NCBI RefSeq assembly: GCF_017654505.1
Contig: NC_054537.1
Span: 62,803,145-62,867,144, forward strand
Length of the DNA: 64,000 nucleotides
Direction of reading: 5' to 3'
Source of the DNA: Polyodon spathula
Lineage: Eukaryota > Chordata > Actinopteri > Acipenseriformes > Polyodontidae
Of this stretch, positions 36,181 through 47,639 are shown piece by piece. Below the pieces are notes generated by a model. That model searched no databases. It was not told the DNA's origin and worked only from the letters and a program-made list of their open reading frames with translations. Within the stretch, counting starts at the first letter, position 1. Each line of letters begins with the position of its first letter. Both the position numbers and the translations under genes were made by a program.

Positions 36181-36426
36181 CCACTGTAACAGGGGAGATC
36201 TGTGCTAACTGTTTGATGTATGCAAGGTGCTGCTTGAAGAGGGCAGCAGCCTTGGAAGATCCGCATGTCAGTCATGTCAGTGACACGTAGAGGTGGGGAA
36301 GAGGGTGTGTTGGCATTCCCTCTCTCTCAGTGGCTGATAGGCAGGCATTGGGGGATTGCTGGGCCTATAAAGAGGATTCAGTGGCATTGCCCACAAAAAG
36401 CAGTGCACCAAAACGAAGGAGCAGAA

Positions 36427-37010
36427 ATGGATGCCACCTAGTTTGCAGCCATGCTGGATCTCCTACGCCAGACCTTAACTGCTGTGGTGCAAGGGGCTGC
36501 TAGGCCAGTGGGAGCAGATACCAGGTTGCAGATTCCAACCAAGATGATGGCAGAGGATCGACCCAAAGCCTGTCTGGAGATGTTTGAGGCTATGGCGACC
36601 TCTCCCGGTTGGGCCCAGGAACAATGGGCTAGCTACCTCTTACTACAGCTGATGGGGAGGCAAAAGCAGTGGTGAGGACACTGTCTCTGGTGCCTATGAT
36701 GGATTACCCCACGCTGAAAGCAGCCATCCTTAATCGTGTGGGGGCCATGCCGGAGGGATACCGCCAAAAGTTTTGGGAGGAGTGCTTCTCAGCGGAGGAA
36801 CCATAGCACATTGGCTGAAGGATTATGCCATGGGCTGGCTGAACCCGGATGCAAACACCAAAGCCAGGCTGGTGAAGATGATCATGGTCAAGTGGTTTCT
36901 AGAGTGCTTGGCCCCGGGACCTCAGCTATGGGTATAGATGTAGGCACCTGCCACTCTGGAGTGGGTGGTTGAATTGGCAGAGCAGTACCAAGCAACAGAA
37001 CTAACACCAG
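36427..37010 (+). pseudogene. Gmr1-like gag with SCAN-related capsid region
   Basis: The first ATG (36427) is followed by a stop four codons later. The frame continues with FAAMLDLLRQTLTA and then CLEMFEAMATSPGWAQEQWA, the usual Gypsy capsid start. After a frameshift come VPMMDYPTLKAAILNRVG and MPEGYRQKFWEE (36690-36800), then WLNPDANTKARLVKMIMVKW leading into FLECLAPGPQLWV and ATLEWVVELAEQY (36825-37000). These blocks follow the helix pattern of the vertebrate SCAN domain, which is known to descend from a Gmr1-like Gypsy capsid. Gag forms the particle and the C-terminal capsid part dimerises. Three or more stops show it is dead. No zinc knuckle remains. Confidence 0.8.
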
Positions 37011-37149
37011 CTAGACTGCCCCTCTACTGGTCCTGGAGAGGGCAAAGGGACTGGGGGAAGTTGTAAACAGGTTCTTGGATGGGGGGTGGCGGCGGGAGCT
37101 TATCGTCGATACTCTTTGATGCCTCCAGTATTTCCACCTCTTGCTGAAG

Positions 37150-37910
37150 CTCCAGGGCGAGAAACTAGTCCACTGATGTGTTGGACATTATACTGAGGCC
37201 ATTCCCCTTCGCTCCACCTCTGCTAAATCTGTTGCCAATGAGCTTGTGAAGGTCTTTTCCCGAGTCGGGATGCCCAAAGAAATACTAACCAACCAAGGCA
37301 CCAGCTTTATATCCTGGCTAGTCCGCAGAACATGTAAGCTTTTGGGAATTAAGACCATTAGGACATCTGTGTTTCATACTCAAAATGATGGTCTTGTGGA
37401 GTGTTTTATTAATATCCTTAAGAACATGTTGCACAGATTTATTAATAGTGATGTGCGTTACTGGGACCAGCTGATTCCTCCCCTTCTCTTTGCGATCAGA
37501 GCGGTACCTCAGGCTTCTACAGGGTTTTCACCATCACCATTCGGTATGTGCTGGACTTGCGCAAATGTCTTGAGTCTGTTGGAAAAAGGCTCAGCACAGG
37601 CAGGAGACACAGTACAACAGAGGAGCTCAGTTATGCACATTTCAGCTGGAGGATAAAGTGCTTCTATTATTGCCTAGTTCCAAGTCGAAACTTCTGGCTA
37701 AGTGGCAAGGACCTTTTGAGGTTACATGCAGGATTGGGATGGTGGACTGTTTATCATGTCAACCTCTTGAATCCCTGGTTGCAACAAGAAACGTTGTTAG
37801 TGGCACAAGCAGATCACCTCACAGACCTGGGACCTGGGTCGGTACAGATTGCAGATAATCTGACACCAACACAGAAATTTCAGACTCGGGCTCTGGTGAC
37901 GGAATTTCCT
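37150..37910 (+). pseudogene. Gypsy integrase core and C-terminal region
   Basis: Integrase inserts the DNA copy into the genome. Recognisable blocks are TEAIPLRSTSAKSVANELVK, the second catalytic region MPKEILTNQGTSF, FHTQNDGLVECF with the catalytic glutamate, and VPQASTGFSPSPFG. Further on, SSKSKLLAKWQGPFEVT and YHVNLLNPW mark the chromodomain-like C-terminal region, in shifting frames. In the second catalytic region asparagine replaces the expected aspartate (LTNQG). The first catalytic aspartate lies in a frameshifted stretch near 37180, and the N-terminal HHCC zinc finger is missing. The next recognisable text (LTPTQKFQTRALVTEFPDE) is the linker that normally precedes reverse transcriptase, so the IN-to-RT junction is natural. 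Confidence 0.85.
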
Positions 37911-38039
37911 GATGAGTAGCCCATCATCCTATTGAAGTTGAGCCGGGGCGCCCGTTTGCCAGAGGCTATACCATATACCTGAATGCAAAAGACTTAGAAA
38001 ATGCTTAGACTGGGGGTAATAAAATAGTCTCAAAGTGAC

Positions 38040-38995
38040 TGGAACAGTCCCACTGTTTTAGTAGACAAGCCAGATGGGTCAACTTGGTTTTGCATTGACT
38101 TCAGGCGAGTTAATGAAAAATCGAAGTTTGACGCTTATCCATTGGTAGATAGATGCCCTGGAGCATCTAGGCATGGCTCATTTTATGGCGACACTGGATT
38201 TAACAAAGGGGTACTGGCAGATACCCCTGACCCCAGAATTCAGAGAGAGGATGACATTTTCGACTAGCTTTGGGTTGTACAAATTTAGGACCATGCCTTT
38301 TGGGTTGCACGGAGCACCAGCCACTTTCCAGCAGATGATAAATTGCATTTTGCGTCCCATCAGAAGTATGTCCTTGCTTACATAGATGATGTAGTAATCT
38401 ACAGTGAGGATTGGCCGAGTCATTTATTTAAGGTTGCGGCGGTACTGCAATCCTTGTGGGAGGCTGGGCTCACTGCTAACCCAAAGAAATGTTCCATTGG
38501 GTAGAGTGTGTTGGAGTTTTTGGGGTATTGAAAGCCTTGTCTGACTGGCCAGTCCCTACGACCAAAACCCAGGTGTGCTCTTTCTTGGGGCTAGCAGGCT
38601 ATTATAGGAAGTTCATCCCGAGCTTCGCCACGCTTGCTACTCCCTTGACAGACCTCACTCAGAAGGCTGCCCCAAATACTATTCAGTGGACTGAATCATA
38701 CCAGCGGGCTTTTCTTGCTCTGAAGTGAAGGTTGTGTAGCAAGCCAGTGCTGTGCAGTCCTGATTTCAGTAAGAGGTTCACCCTGCTGACAGATGCATCA
38801 GAGATAGGTCTTGGGGCAGTGTTGTCTCAGGAGGTGCGGGGAAGCGAGCACCCGGTCCTGTATATCAGCAAGAAGCTCCTTTCCCACGAGAATAACTATA
38901 ATTCCATTGAGGAGGAGTATCTCGCAGTAAAATGGGCAGTTGAGTCATTCCAGTACTACCTCCTGGGGCAACACTTCACCCTGGTGACAGATCAT
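38040..38995 (+). pseudogene. Gypsy reverse transcriptase and partial RNase H
   Basis: The polymerase copies element RNA into DNA. Readable blocks: [32 protein letters not shown] (motif A with its aspartate), MPFGLHGAPATFQQMI (motif B), the catalytic YIDD at 38379-38390 followed by VVIYS, GLTANPKKC, VCSFLGLAGYYRKFIPSF, and the RNase H start TLLTDASEIGLGAVLSQE with EHPVLYISKKLL and HFTLVTDH. A one-base frameshift sits just before YIDD, and stops occur at about 38503 and 38726. The homology ends abruptly at TDH near 38995, so the rest of RNase H and the 3' LTR are gone. Confidence 0.92.
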
Positions 38996-38999
38996 TGAA

Positions 39000-39340
39000 G
39001 CTGATTCTCTGATACATTTATATTCCTTTCTGTAGTATTACTTGTAGTACCAGGGTTTTGTAGCAGGTTTTCAACAGCTGTAGCTGGATCGGGTGTTGTA
39101 GGTGAGGATGGTAAATGTACCCACTCCGGTATTGATACATGACCAAATAAAAAAAAATGTACATAAATAGACAGAGTTTAGGTAGTTTGTCATGTTGTCA
39201 GTTTAGCTGTAAGCAGGAATGTAATAAAAACCTGGTATACACATGGATTGATTTTAAATTTGATTCACAGTTGGTGCTGAGACGTTCCAGCAGGCATCTA
39301 CCGTCTATTAGAGCCTGCTAGAACTGGAAGCTGATTGGTT
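39000..39340. other. Intergenic stretch after the Gypsy truncation point
   Basis: No element sequence recognised to the right of the RNase H break. Confidence 0.5.
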
Positions 39341-39344
39341 GTTT

Positions 39345-39348
<4 letters not shown>

Positions 39349-39427
<79 letters not shown>
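39349..39427. repeat. (AC)n microsatellite
   Basis: About 78 bases of alternating AC. Confidence 0.95.
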
Positions 39428-39429
<2 letters not shown>

Positions 39430-39430
<1 letters not shown>

Positions 39431-41735
39431 TTTAACACACATTTAAATCTTTGGTTTGCTGTGGCAGGGTTAACCATAAACCAGTACTCTGCCTATTTCA
39501 GGGAAAGATCCAATAGAAACATATATTTTATTATGACCAGTTACAATACAAGCAACAGCAGTGTAAACCCACTGTTCTCTAAAGGCAGTTCAAACCCTAT
39601 GCACACCCCGTCCTCTGAGAGCCTGCAATCTCAAAGGAGACAAGGGTCTAGAAGATGGGAATATTGCCTACCTATCGGCAAAATTGAAATGTTTGTTATG
39701 CAAATTGTTTCACCCATCACGCTCTGACCCTGCAAGTTTTGTTAACTTTTTATTTTTATATAAATAAACTATTACCCTATCCAGGGGTAATTACAGCAAA
39801 ATATCTGTTTCAAATTCTCTCTTTTATCTGTTACATTCACACGGGGCTACCTTTTTTTTTTTGCCTGGACAACTGCATTAATTACCCAATCTTCACTGTT
39901 AATTTTTTTTCTATCCTCTCCTATAATGGTGAATCATTGATTGATAATGTCTAGTATTGCTCCAAGACTACATGGCTATGACTAAATTGATGCGGTTTCT
40001 TGAACTTGACAGGAAAGTAAACCAACCTTTGATGCCAGAAGGTTTTTGTCAGATTACAGTAAAATTATTTGTCCCGAAATCCAATAACTCAAAGGAAGTT
40101 CCCTTCTTGTTTAAACTAAAAAAAGAAGAGTTGTATTGGCTAATAAAAAAGAGGCCAGAAAAACAGAAAAACTCAAGGGGAATGATATATTTTAATGTAA
40201 TTAATAAATGCTAGGCTACCGGATTTGAAATTGAAATTACCCAAACTGGTAGCCTTTTTTTCTGCAGCAAACCAATAATTAATAGTAAACACATCTATAT
40301 AAACTACAGAAGTTGACAGCCATATTATTTGCAATTGTCGCACAGCCCTTGTAAGATGATAAGACTATGCACGCCATTTATAATAATAAACTTCAGCCAC
40401 TTCTCCTCAGAACAGCTGTATGACAAGCCAACTGGCAAAATCAACAGATTTCAAACTATTTTGATTTACGAGGAGGAAGAAAAAATGTACTAAAATTCAA
40501 GAAAATGCTGCAACAGTGAAAAAAACAGAGAAACTAGAAAAATGTATCAAATCATTCATAATTAATTATAGCAAATAAAGTACACTAAAGTTCTATCTTA
40601 GATTTTTGATGGCATTCCTATATATATACGCCACTGAAAACCTCAATTGAAATGCAAAAAGCGTCCATGTTTTAGGCAGCTTTTGTCAAATGCACTTGTC
40701 TATAGCTAATCATACACTTATATCTGTGCTTTATAAACAACACAGGGTACCTGATAGCAGTGGCTATGGAATTTGTTCAATCTTACCAGCTTTAAAGAAA
40801 AGAAAAACCCTGCAACTCTGCATTAAAGTAAAGAAATCAACTCTGCAACAGTTCAAGCTCACCAAGTACATAAACCTGAAAGTATTGAGACTGCTTGTTA
40901 AACAGTGAACATTGTGATTGGGTATATGAATAGCCCTAATTTCTTTGAAGGCTTGTAACCCAAACCATACCTTTTATGCAAATGCTCCCCAAGCCAAACT
41001 CATTTGCACAAGCAGGAGCAGACCTTGTAAATTCACAACGTAGCATTTATTAAAACAGTATATGCCTCCTCTTGGCTAACAACCATTTTAATTACATTAA
41101 TAATAGATACAAAATGTCACTATTGAATATGTTCTAAATACTTTTACACTTCATGATGAAGTTCTGCAAAACTAGTTGATCAGTAAACATTTGGATTTGC
41201 CATCAACTATTTGGAATAACATATTACTTCTTAGGCTAGCTGTGATGAATGGATTAGAAAAGTTTGGTTAAAGGGATGCCAACATGCAAAGTTCTCCCGT
41301 TTTAGTTTAATACAAACCATTACATCCATATTTGTTGAAAATATATTGTCATTCAAGCCTGTACAAATTACTGTAGCTTCATGAAGCATACTCTCATAAG
41401 AGGCGGCTCTACACAGGAAAAAAAAAATGGTATGTTCAAATGAACACATATATGTGCTTGATTAGGGAAAACTCAGATTGTAAGATTAACACAACAAGGA
41501 AAGTACAGTTTAGTTGAATAAACTCAACTAAAAGTGTGTTGTTTTTCATTAGACATTTAATGCAAAAAGTGTGTATGTGCTCTCTGTTTGATTTTCTTTC
41601 TTTTTTACAGTGTAAGGGATATTTTGTAGAACTCGCAATCACTGCAGATTTTCACTCAAACTTCCCTTAAATAAATTAAGGAAGAACAATTTGAATAGTT
41701 TGCAGTCACCTGTCTTGCCACTGTGGTTCTGCACC
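39430..41735. other. Intergenic stretch, nothing recognised
   Basis: AT-rich, with motif-free ORFs up to 85 codons (39957-40214). Confidence 0.5.
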
Positions 41736-41741
41736 TTATAT

Positions 41742-41742
41742 A

Positions 41743-41834
<92 letters not shown>
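41742..41834. repeat. Compound microsatellite (TG)n(TA)n
   Basis: About 22 bases of TG followed by about 70 bases of TA. Confidence 0.95.
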
Positions 41835-41835
<1 letters not shown>

Positions 41836-41838
<3 letters not shown>

Positions 41839-43220
41839 GCTTCTGTATTCACGTTTAATTTTCAGAAATTGCAATTTTCTTTAGCTGCAGCTTCAACATT
41901 TAAGTACATGATGGCATTATATTTAGCCATACATTTGCTTTACTTGTACTGTGCTGTATTCTGGAATGCAACTTATTGAAATCATGTCTACTGTTTTCCC
42001 CTTATCTCATTTTTATGGTATGTGGAGAGAACAGAGTCTGTTTGTTCAGCCCTGCATATCTTTCTAGACGGTCATTTTTCAATGGAAAGCAGGTTGTTTT
42101 GATGTGGTTTAGAGTATTGTTCTAGGAGCTGAGGAAGGTGAAATGTGGTCAATAGTATAAGGCTTTATTCATGCAAGGTAAATGTAATTTGGAATGTGTA
42201 TTCAGAAACAATGTGACTAACAGACTCATGAGGAAATCGAAGCTGGTTAGTTTCAATGAGCTTGCAAAGAGCAGATGGAAGAACTAATCGATCATCCAGC
42301 CCACTTTTTGAATTTTAGTTTTAATTTCCAATTCACATCTTAAGATTCCTCAGGATTTTTGCAAATTGCATGTCAATCAAGTGGTGAGACAGAGCCACAT
42401 GTCCTTAGTAAGTATGTAGCACACAGCAGTACCTCCTAGTTATCCCAAAATATTCAAAATGTATCTCTGCACAGCTGAACAGATATATAGAAACAGATGT
42501 ATAGAAATAGTTAGTAACATTATCATTAACTTCATACTCAAACAGATTGCATTGATGGTATTTTTTAATTGTATCTATCTCTGCACAGGTTTACACACCA
42601 TCTTGCAAATAAAAATATATGCTTTAACAAATTCAGAAGAGATTTTAAAGTTTCTTACATAGATTAAATGTGTTTGATATTCTCAAACATTGGAATAAGA
42701 AAGCCTATAATAAATACAAAATGAAAATGTCTGCGATTTAAAGGTGATAAAATGAAATCTGGATAAAACAAACAAACAAACAAACAAACAAAGGCATTCA
42801 CTCTGTTGCATTGAATACAAAAAAGTTACTCAACTCCAAAACTTAAATCAATTTGAATAGCTTTTTCAAGCAAAAAATATGTCCTTGTACTAACAGCTAT
42901 GTATTGTTACCTTCAATGTAACTATGTAACTTCAATATAGATACTGTTCAAGTTCAAGTCTCCTGTTCTTAAAGTTCCCAGAATTGTAAACAGTTTTCCA
43001 GAAATCAGATTGTTGCCAGTTAAAAGGTTAGCATTCATGTAATACTTGTAATTTACTGTAACTTGGATGCAAATGCACTGATGGTAATGACTAAAAAGTA
43101 ATTGCAGACTGGAAATAAAATTTTAAATGTTTCTGAACTGTCATAACTAAAATTGTTTTAATGGCAGTACTCCCAGTGTGTAGGTGTTTTTGTTATTGTA
43201 AGCTGTTCCCTATCTGCTCT
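41836..43220. other. Intergenic stretch, nothing recognised
   Basis: Contains an (AAAC)n run at 42767-42792. No gene. Confidence 0.5.
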
Positions 43221-43229
43221 ATATCTCTC

Positions 43230-44431
43230 TGTGACAGAAAGACAATGATTCTTATCGACCTGTGAGGGCACTAAGTAACGGGAACAGAGTACTCTTGACT
43301 ACTTGGCCTGACACTTCGTTCCGAGGGTTAACCCTTTGCAGTCCATTTATTCAGCGTTTGTCAGGCGCATCAGGTCCAATTTATTTTCATACATGCTGTT
43401 TATTTTACACACGTTGTTTAAAATATTTTTTCTTCAGAGTAAAACAGGTTTAAAATGCACTGAATCGCAAAAGTTCACTGAGTACTGCATCTTCAGCCAA
43501 ACCCCACCCCTTGTTCGCTGTATTTTTCACATACCTCTTTATAGACGTGCATACTGCTAAATCCTCCTCCTGATCACTCGTTTTATCACCAAACTCCTCA
43601 ATTATGTGATCCAAGTCATTATTTTATTACTATAACATCTCAAAAAGCTGTAAATGTCTGTCATATTCTTTGAGCACTGGATGCAGAAGCAGCTATCTCC
43701 TTTGTTTATGTCCTTGTTATCTCTGTAGTGCATGGGGCTATCAGATACGCCCTTTTTTCGGCTTCATTTGGCTACTAACGGTCTCACTCGGCCATTGAAA
43801 TTGGCCGTTTTACATCTTTTTGATGATGTCGGACAGGATCGAATTGGAAAGGGAACATTGTAATGTCAAACCTGGTCCGACATAGGACCGCAAAGGTTTA
43901 AAAGGAAGTCGGTCAGCTGCAGATTACAGTTCAAATTCAATTGTTTACCAAGGGGTCATGAGTGACTGTATAAATAGGGGTCAAAGCGAAACATTTGTTC
44001 CTTCGTTTGATTTAAAAGCATTTGAACTGTAAGGACTGTGAGAGACACCATAAGAACTAAAAACATTTGTGAGTTTTATTTTGTTTGTCTGTGATTGTCT
44101 TGTGTTATATATTACTAGATGGCTAAACAAGATTCCGGAGTTGTCGCCAAGGGCCAGCACTAACCCGGAACAGCACTACTGCACGCACCCATGACTGATG
44201 ACCGTGTTAGTATTATTGTGAGGCGAATGTTTGTATTTATTATTTGGGATTGCAACTTGTTGTTATTTACGCCGCGCAGTACACATTGTTGTGTATTACC
44301 AGGGTCTTATTATTTCGTCTCCAGACCTGGATACAATAAAACACCTTTCCAATTGAAGTATAACTCTCCTTGCTTGTTTATTGTGCACTGCATCAACCAT
44401 GTACTTGTACACAATCAACCACTTTGCCACA
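43230..44431 (+). mobile_element. Solo LTR (family B, copy 2), TSD CTCTC, interrupted by a MITE
   Basis: Begins TGTGACAGAAAGAC and ends CTTTGCCACA, flanked by CTCTC (43225-43229 and 44432-44436). Without the nested MITE it is about 630 bp and follows the LTR at 24967-25671. A TATA-like GTATAAATAGGGG lies near 43969 and an ACAATAAAAC signal near 44333. The two copies differ in the leftmost part of the U3-like region but agree in the downstream half. Confidence 0.88.
43332..43897 (-). mobile_element. piggyBac-type MITE (copy 2) nested in an LTR
   Basis: Flanked by TTAA at 43328-43331 and 43898-43901, the piggyBac target. The left end CCCTTTGCAGTCCATTTATT pairs with the complement of the right end (CCTTTGCGGTCCTATGTCGG). 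The body is the reverse complement of 55857-56425, including GGTCCAATTTATTTTCA, CAGCACTGGATGCAGAAGCAG-type text and GCCATTGAAA. It has no transposase and inserted after the host LTR did. Confidence 0.85.
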
Positions 44432-45799
44432 CTCTCATATGTAATAGCAGAGCTATTGATAAAACAGCTTTGTATCATTTACAGTATACCACATCTTTTC
44501 CACAAATCAGCATATAAATAACAGTCATAACAGGGGTCTTGAGAAACCCAAAAATAAGTGAACAATGGGTTCGTTTTCAATTCAAAGACAACCACCAATT
44601 ACATTATGTATGGGATATGCCTGCCCATTTGATGGGTAATTGCTGAGCTCTCTATACCAGAGCTGCCGACAGGCCCCTTCCTGGGAAGAGGCACTCGGTC
44701 CTGCCCACTGAGGGATTAAAATCGTCATCCTGAGGAAGCCATTTTTCTTTTTCCTTCTCAAGACGGTAAGGAAAGACCCCTTTGTTTTGCTGAGAGTGTT
44801 GATAGAAAAGAGCTTCTCAAGTTGAATCGAGTCGATTGTATTTCCCTTGCATTCGTGCTGAAAGCTGGCTCACCGCTTTCCCAGAATCAACGACTTTGAA
44901 AAGACAGAGCCTTTTGCCTTTCTGTCTTTCACGGCCTCCTCGCTTGCATGTTAGGCCGCTCTTTGCTATCTGTCTGTTGTGTGTGAGAGACTGCCTGTGC
45001 AGTCACCCACGAGTGGTTCCCTATTTCTTTCTGAGAGTGCACAGGTCCTCCAAGGGGCTGGGCCTTGCTGCATCCCCGCTGTCGCGTATACCTCGCTGGC
45101 AGCGTCGGCCCGCCCACCTCGGTGGGTCGGGCCTTGTATACAAACAGTGTGCTGTCCCCTATACTATCTATTCTACCCTGGTTTTTGCTGTCTGCTTCAA
45201 CTTGCCCACCGCAGCTTCGGCCCATGTGTCCACCTGCGTGCTGACCAGGTGTGTTTGACTGCGCAGTTAGGGTAGGCACGATTGCATAGCTGCCCCTGGT
45301 GCTTTGGTACCACAATGCACTCATAGCCCTTGGTACTTCGGTGTCTCGGTGCGCAAGGTGCTCATTGCATAAGGCACATGGTACTCAGTGGAAAGACACA
45401 GCGCTCGGAACGCACGGTGCGTGGTGCATGGTGCAAGCGGTGTTCGGTGCACAGGCGATGCAGAACACCAATCCCATGTCATGCAAGTCAGGGTTCCACC
45501 CTTGCATGGCCTACAATGCAAATGTCTCTGGAGATTAACCATACCCTCTGTGTATGGTGATTGGGCATCCAACATGCCACCTTGGCCCTTGAGAGGGAGG
45601 TGGCCTGCAGCATCTGTGCGGCTTTTCAGCCCCGGGTGAAGGAAAGTAGTTTGGAGAGGGTCACAAGGGTGAGTTCCGTGTCCTAGGTGGCCGGATCGTT
45701 GGCGGCTCTTTGAGCCCCAGGGCCCCTCCTCCATGACCTGTCCCAGGACCCCCTGCTGGACATCTCCAATACACAGGCCCCCCGTAGTCGCTCCTTTTC

Positions 45800-46830
45800 T
45801 CTGCAGGTGAGAAAGGTGAAGTGTTCCAGGCAAGTGAGGGACATTATGGACCTAAAAGTCCAGATGGCCCAGGTCCTGGAGCTCTTGTCCAAACAGGCAG
45901 TTGTGGCTCTGGCTACAGTCCCAGCTTCGTTGCGGCCCCAATTGCCATACCCCCACCTCCCTCAGGGGAGATCAGGGTGGATGGGAAGAGGCATACCAGC
46001 TGATGCAAAAGGACAAACTTTCTATAGCGGCCTATGGGGATGGGACCTCCTTGTCCTCTGACACGCAGGTAGGAGGGGATCTCAAATCTCCTACTGAGGA
46101 AGAACCTGGCTTTGAGGTAGCCTTGGAAGCCAGTGCTCCCCCATTGTCAAACTTAATTTCACCACTTATGGGACGAGCTGCAGCCTTCCTGTAAGTCCCC
46201 TGGATGCCAACGACAGAACCATGCTGGTCCATCTTCCGGACACAGGCGATGGCTCCTCACCCTCTCTAAGGGCAAGCTCTTGGCCGAAGCCTGGCTAGCT
46301 TGATTGTGGCTCATAGACAGATGCGACTGTCACAAGCCGGAGTTCCTGATGCAGATAAAGCCACGCTGCTAGACACACCTATATCCCCAGCACATACTGT
46401 ACCTTTGGGCCAGCCGTGGAGTAGCTCTTGCAGAGATCCCACCGGGAATATGAGGTGTCCCGGCAGGTGGCCACATTGCTCCATCCCCGTGCTCCCATGT
46501 GGAGCAGGTCAAACCGCTGGCAAGCTCCTCTGACACGGACTGTCACCAGGACAGTTCAAGTCCTGACAGCTCCACTGGGTGACCTAAGGCATTGCCTACA
46601 GGGCACATCAGCAGCGAACAACTGGGCCCACCTGGCAGGCAGAGGGAACGCAGGATGTGGACAGCCCACACACCAGCGTCCCAGGAGGTGTTTCCAGGGC
46701 CAATGCCCTAGACGGCCACCCCAAACTGCCTCGCTGCAACCTCAGCAGCCCCGGCAGGCCCCTGAAGGCTGGCTGCCTCAGAACCCCTTTTCGGCACAAC
46801 AGCTGCAGTACCAGCGCGCTTGCACCTCGG
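45800..46830 (+). pseudogene. DIRS gag-like ORF1 remnant
   Basis: Readable in shifting frames: a helical DIMDLKVQMAQVLELLSKQ block (45836-45900), an acidic segment DTQVGGDLKSPTEEEPGFEV, then SPLMGRAAAFL (46156-46190) followed by VPW, a phrase common in DIRS ORF1 proteins. Later HREYEVSRQVATLLHPRAP and a proline/glutamine-rich tail (RQAPEGWLPQNP) precede the reverse transcriptase. ORF1 is thought to supply the nucleocapsid function. No catalytic motif is expected, so the call rests on order and these phrases. Confidence 0.6.
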
Positions 46831-47500
46831 ACACCCTCTCCAGGCATCAGTACTTCAGAAGGAACTGGCCGCCTTGCTGTCCAAGCAAGTCATTCGTCTC
46901 GTAGACCCCACCTCCCATGGAGAGGGGTACTTCTTGAGGTATTTTCTAGTGCCCAAAAAAGATGCCGACTTTCGCCCCATCCTAGACCTGAGGCTCCTCA
47001 ACGGGTTCTTAAAAGAAAGGAGGTTACAGATGTTGACTCAGTGTCACATTCTCCAGTCTTTCTGGCCAGGCTACTGGTTCACCATGATGGACTTGCGGGA
47101 CGCGTACTTTCACATTCCCATTCTTCCAGAGCACAGGAAGTATCACCGCTTCTCTTTTCAGGGAAGCATTTATGAGTTTGCTGTGCTGCCATTCGGCCTC
47201 TCCCTAGCCCCTCATACGTTCTCAAAGTGCGTGGATGCTATCCTGGCTGCCATGCAGCTGCAGGGGATCAGAGAAATAAACTTGACGACTGGTTGATCTG
47301 TTCCTAGTTGCGAAGGGGCGCAGTGGCCCACACGACAGTCGTGACAGAGCATCTGGTGAGGCTGGGCCTCACCATCAATGATGCAAACAGTTGGCTTACA
47401 CCGGTACAGTGCATGACATACTTGGGGCTAAGGCTGGACTCCAGTACGATGCGTGCATACCTGTCAGATGACAGAGTTGCAGCTATCTAGAGTTGCCTCC
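46830..47500 (+). pseudogene. DIRS reverse transcriptase
   Basis: The longest clean piece (46820-47296) reads LQKELAALLSKQVIRLV, FLVPKKDADFRPILDLRLLN, WFTMMDLRDAYFHIPILPEH (motif A aspartates) and VLPFGLSLAPHTFSKCVDAI (motif B), all typical of DIRS polymerases. A frameshift precedes motif C, where LDDWLI is read at 47281-47298 with lysine in the position usually held by tyrosine. The thumb-like continuation LVRLGLTINDANSWLTPVQC and TYLGLRLDSSTMRAYLSDD follows to a stop at about 47488. The element is inactive in this copy. Confidence 0.9.
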
Positions 47501-47639
47501 GCAGGTCACTCTCCTATTGTGCCAGAAACTTTTGGGTCGCAGCCATATCGGCCATTCAGCTAGGTCTGTTTCGGATATGCCAACTACAAGCATGGCTCAA
47601 TGCATTCCACTTCAATGACACACATGACAGACACCGTCC

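Larger units (their letters stand above)
36185..38995 (+). mobile_element. Gypsy/Ty3 retrotransposon, Gmr1-like domain order, decayed
   Basis: In order on the plus strand: an LTR-like start (TGTAACAGGGGAGATC at 36185), a TATAAAG at about 36366, gag (36427-37010), integrase and its C-terminal region (37150-37800), reverse transcriptase and start of RNase H (38040-38995). The integrase precedes the reverse transcriptase, the order known from Gmr1-like Gypsy elements of deuterostomes and the reverse of standard Gypsy. Between gag and integrase the protease and zinc-binding regions are missing. The copy ends inside RNase H with no 3' LTR. Stops and frameshifts break every gene. Confidence 0.88.

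Noticed and set aside
38178..38423. Minus-strand frame opposite reverse transcriptase
   Set aside because: A shadow of the plus-strand RT motifs.
42767..42792. CRISPR-like array
   Set aside because: It is a simple AAAC repeat without spacers, and the window is clearly from a vertebrate.
45321..45833. 170-codon minus-strand frame in the DIRS region
   Set aside because: High G+C lowers stop frequency on both strands here; the recognisable DIRS text is on the plus strand.
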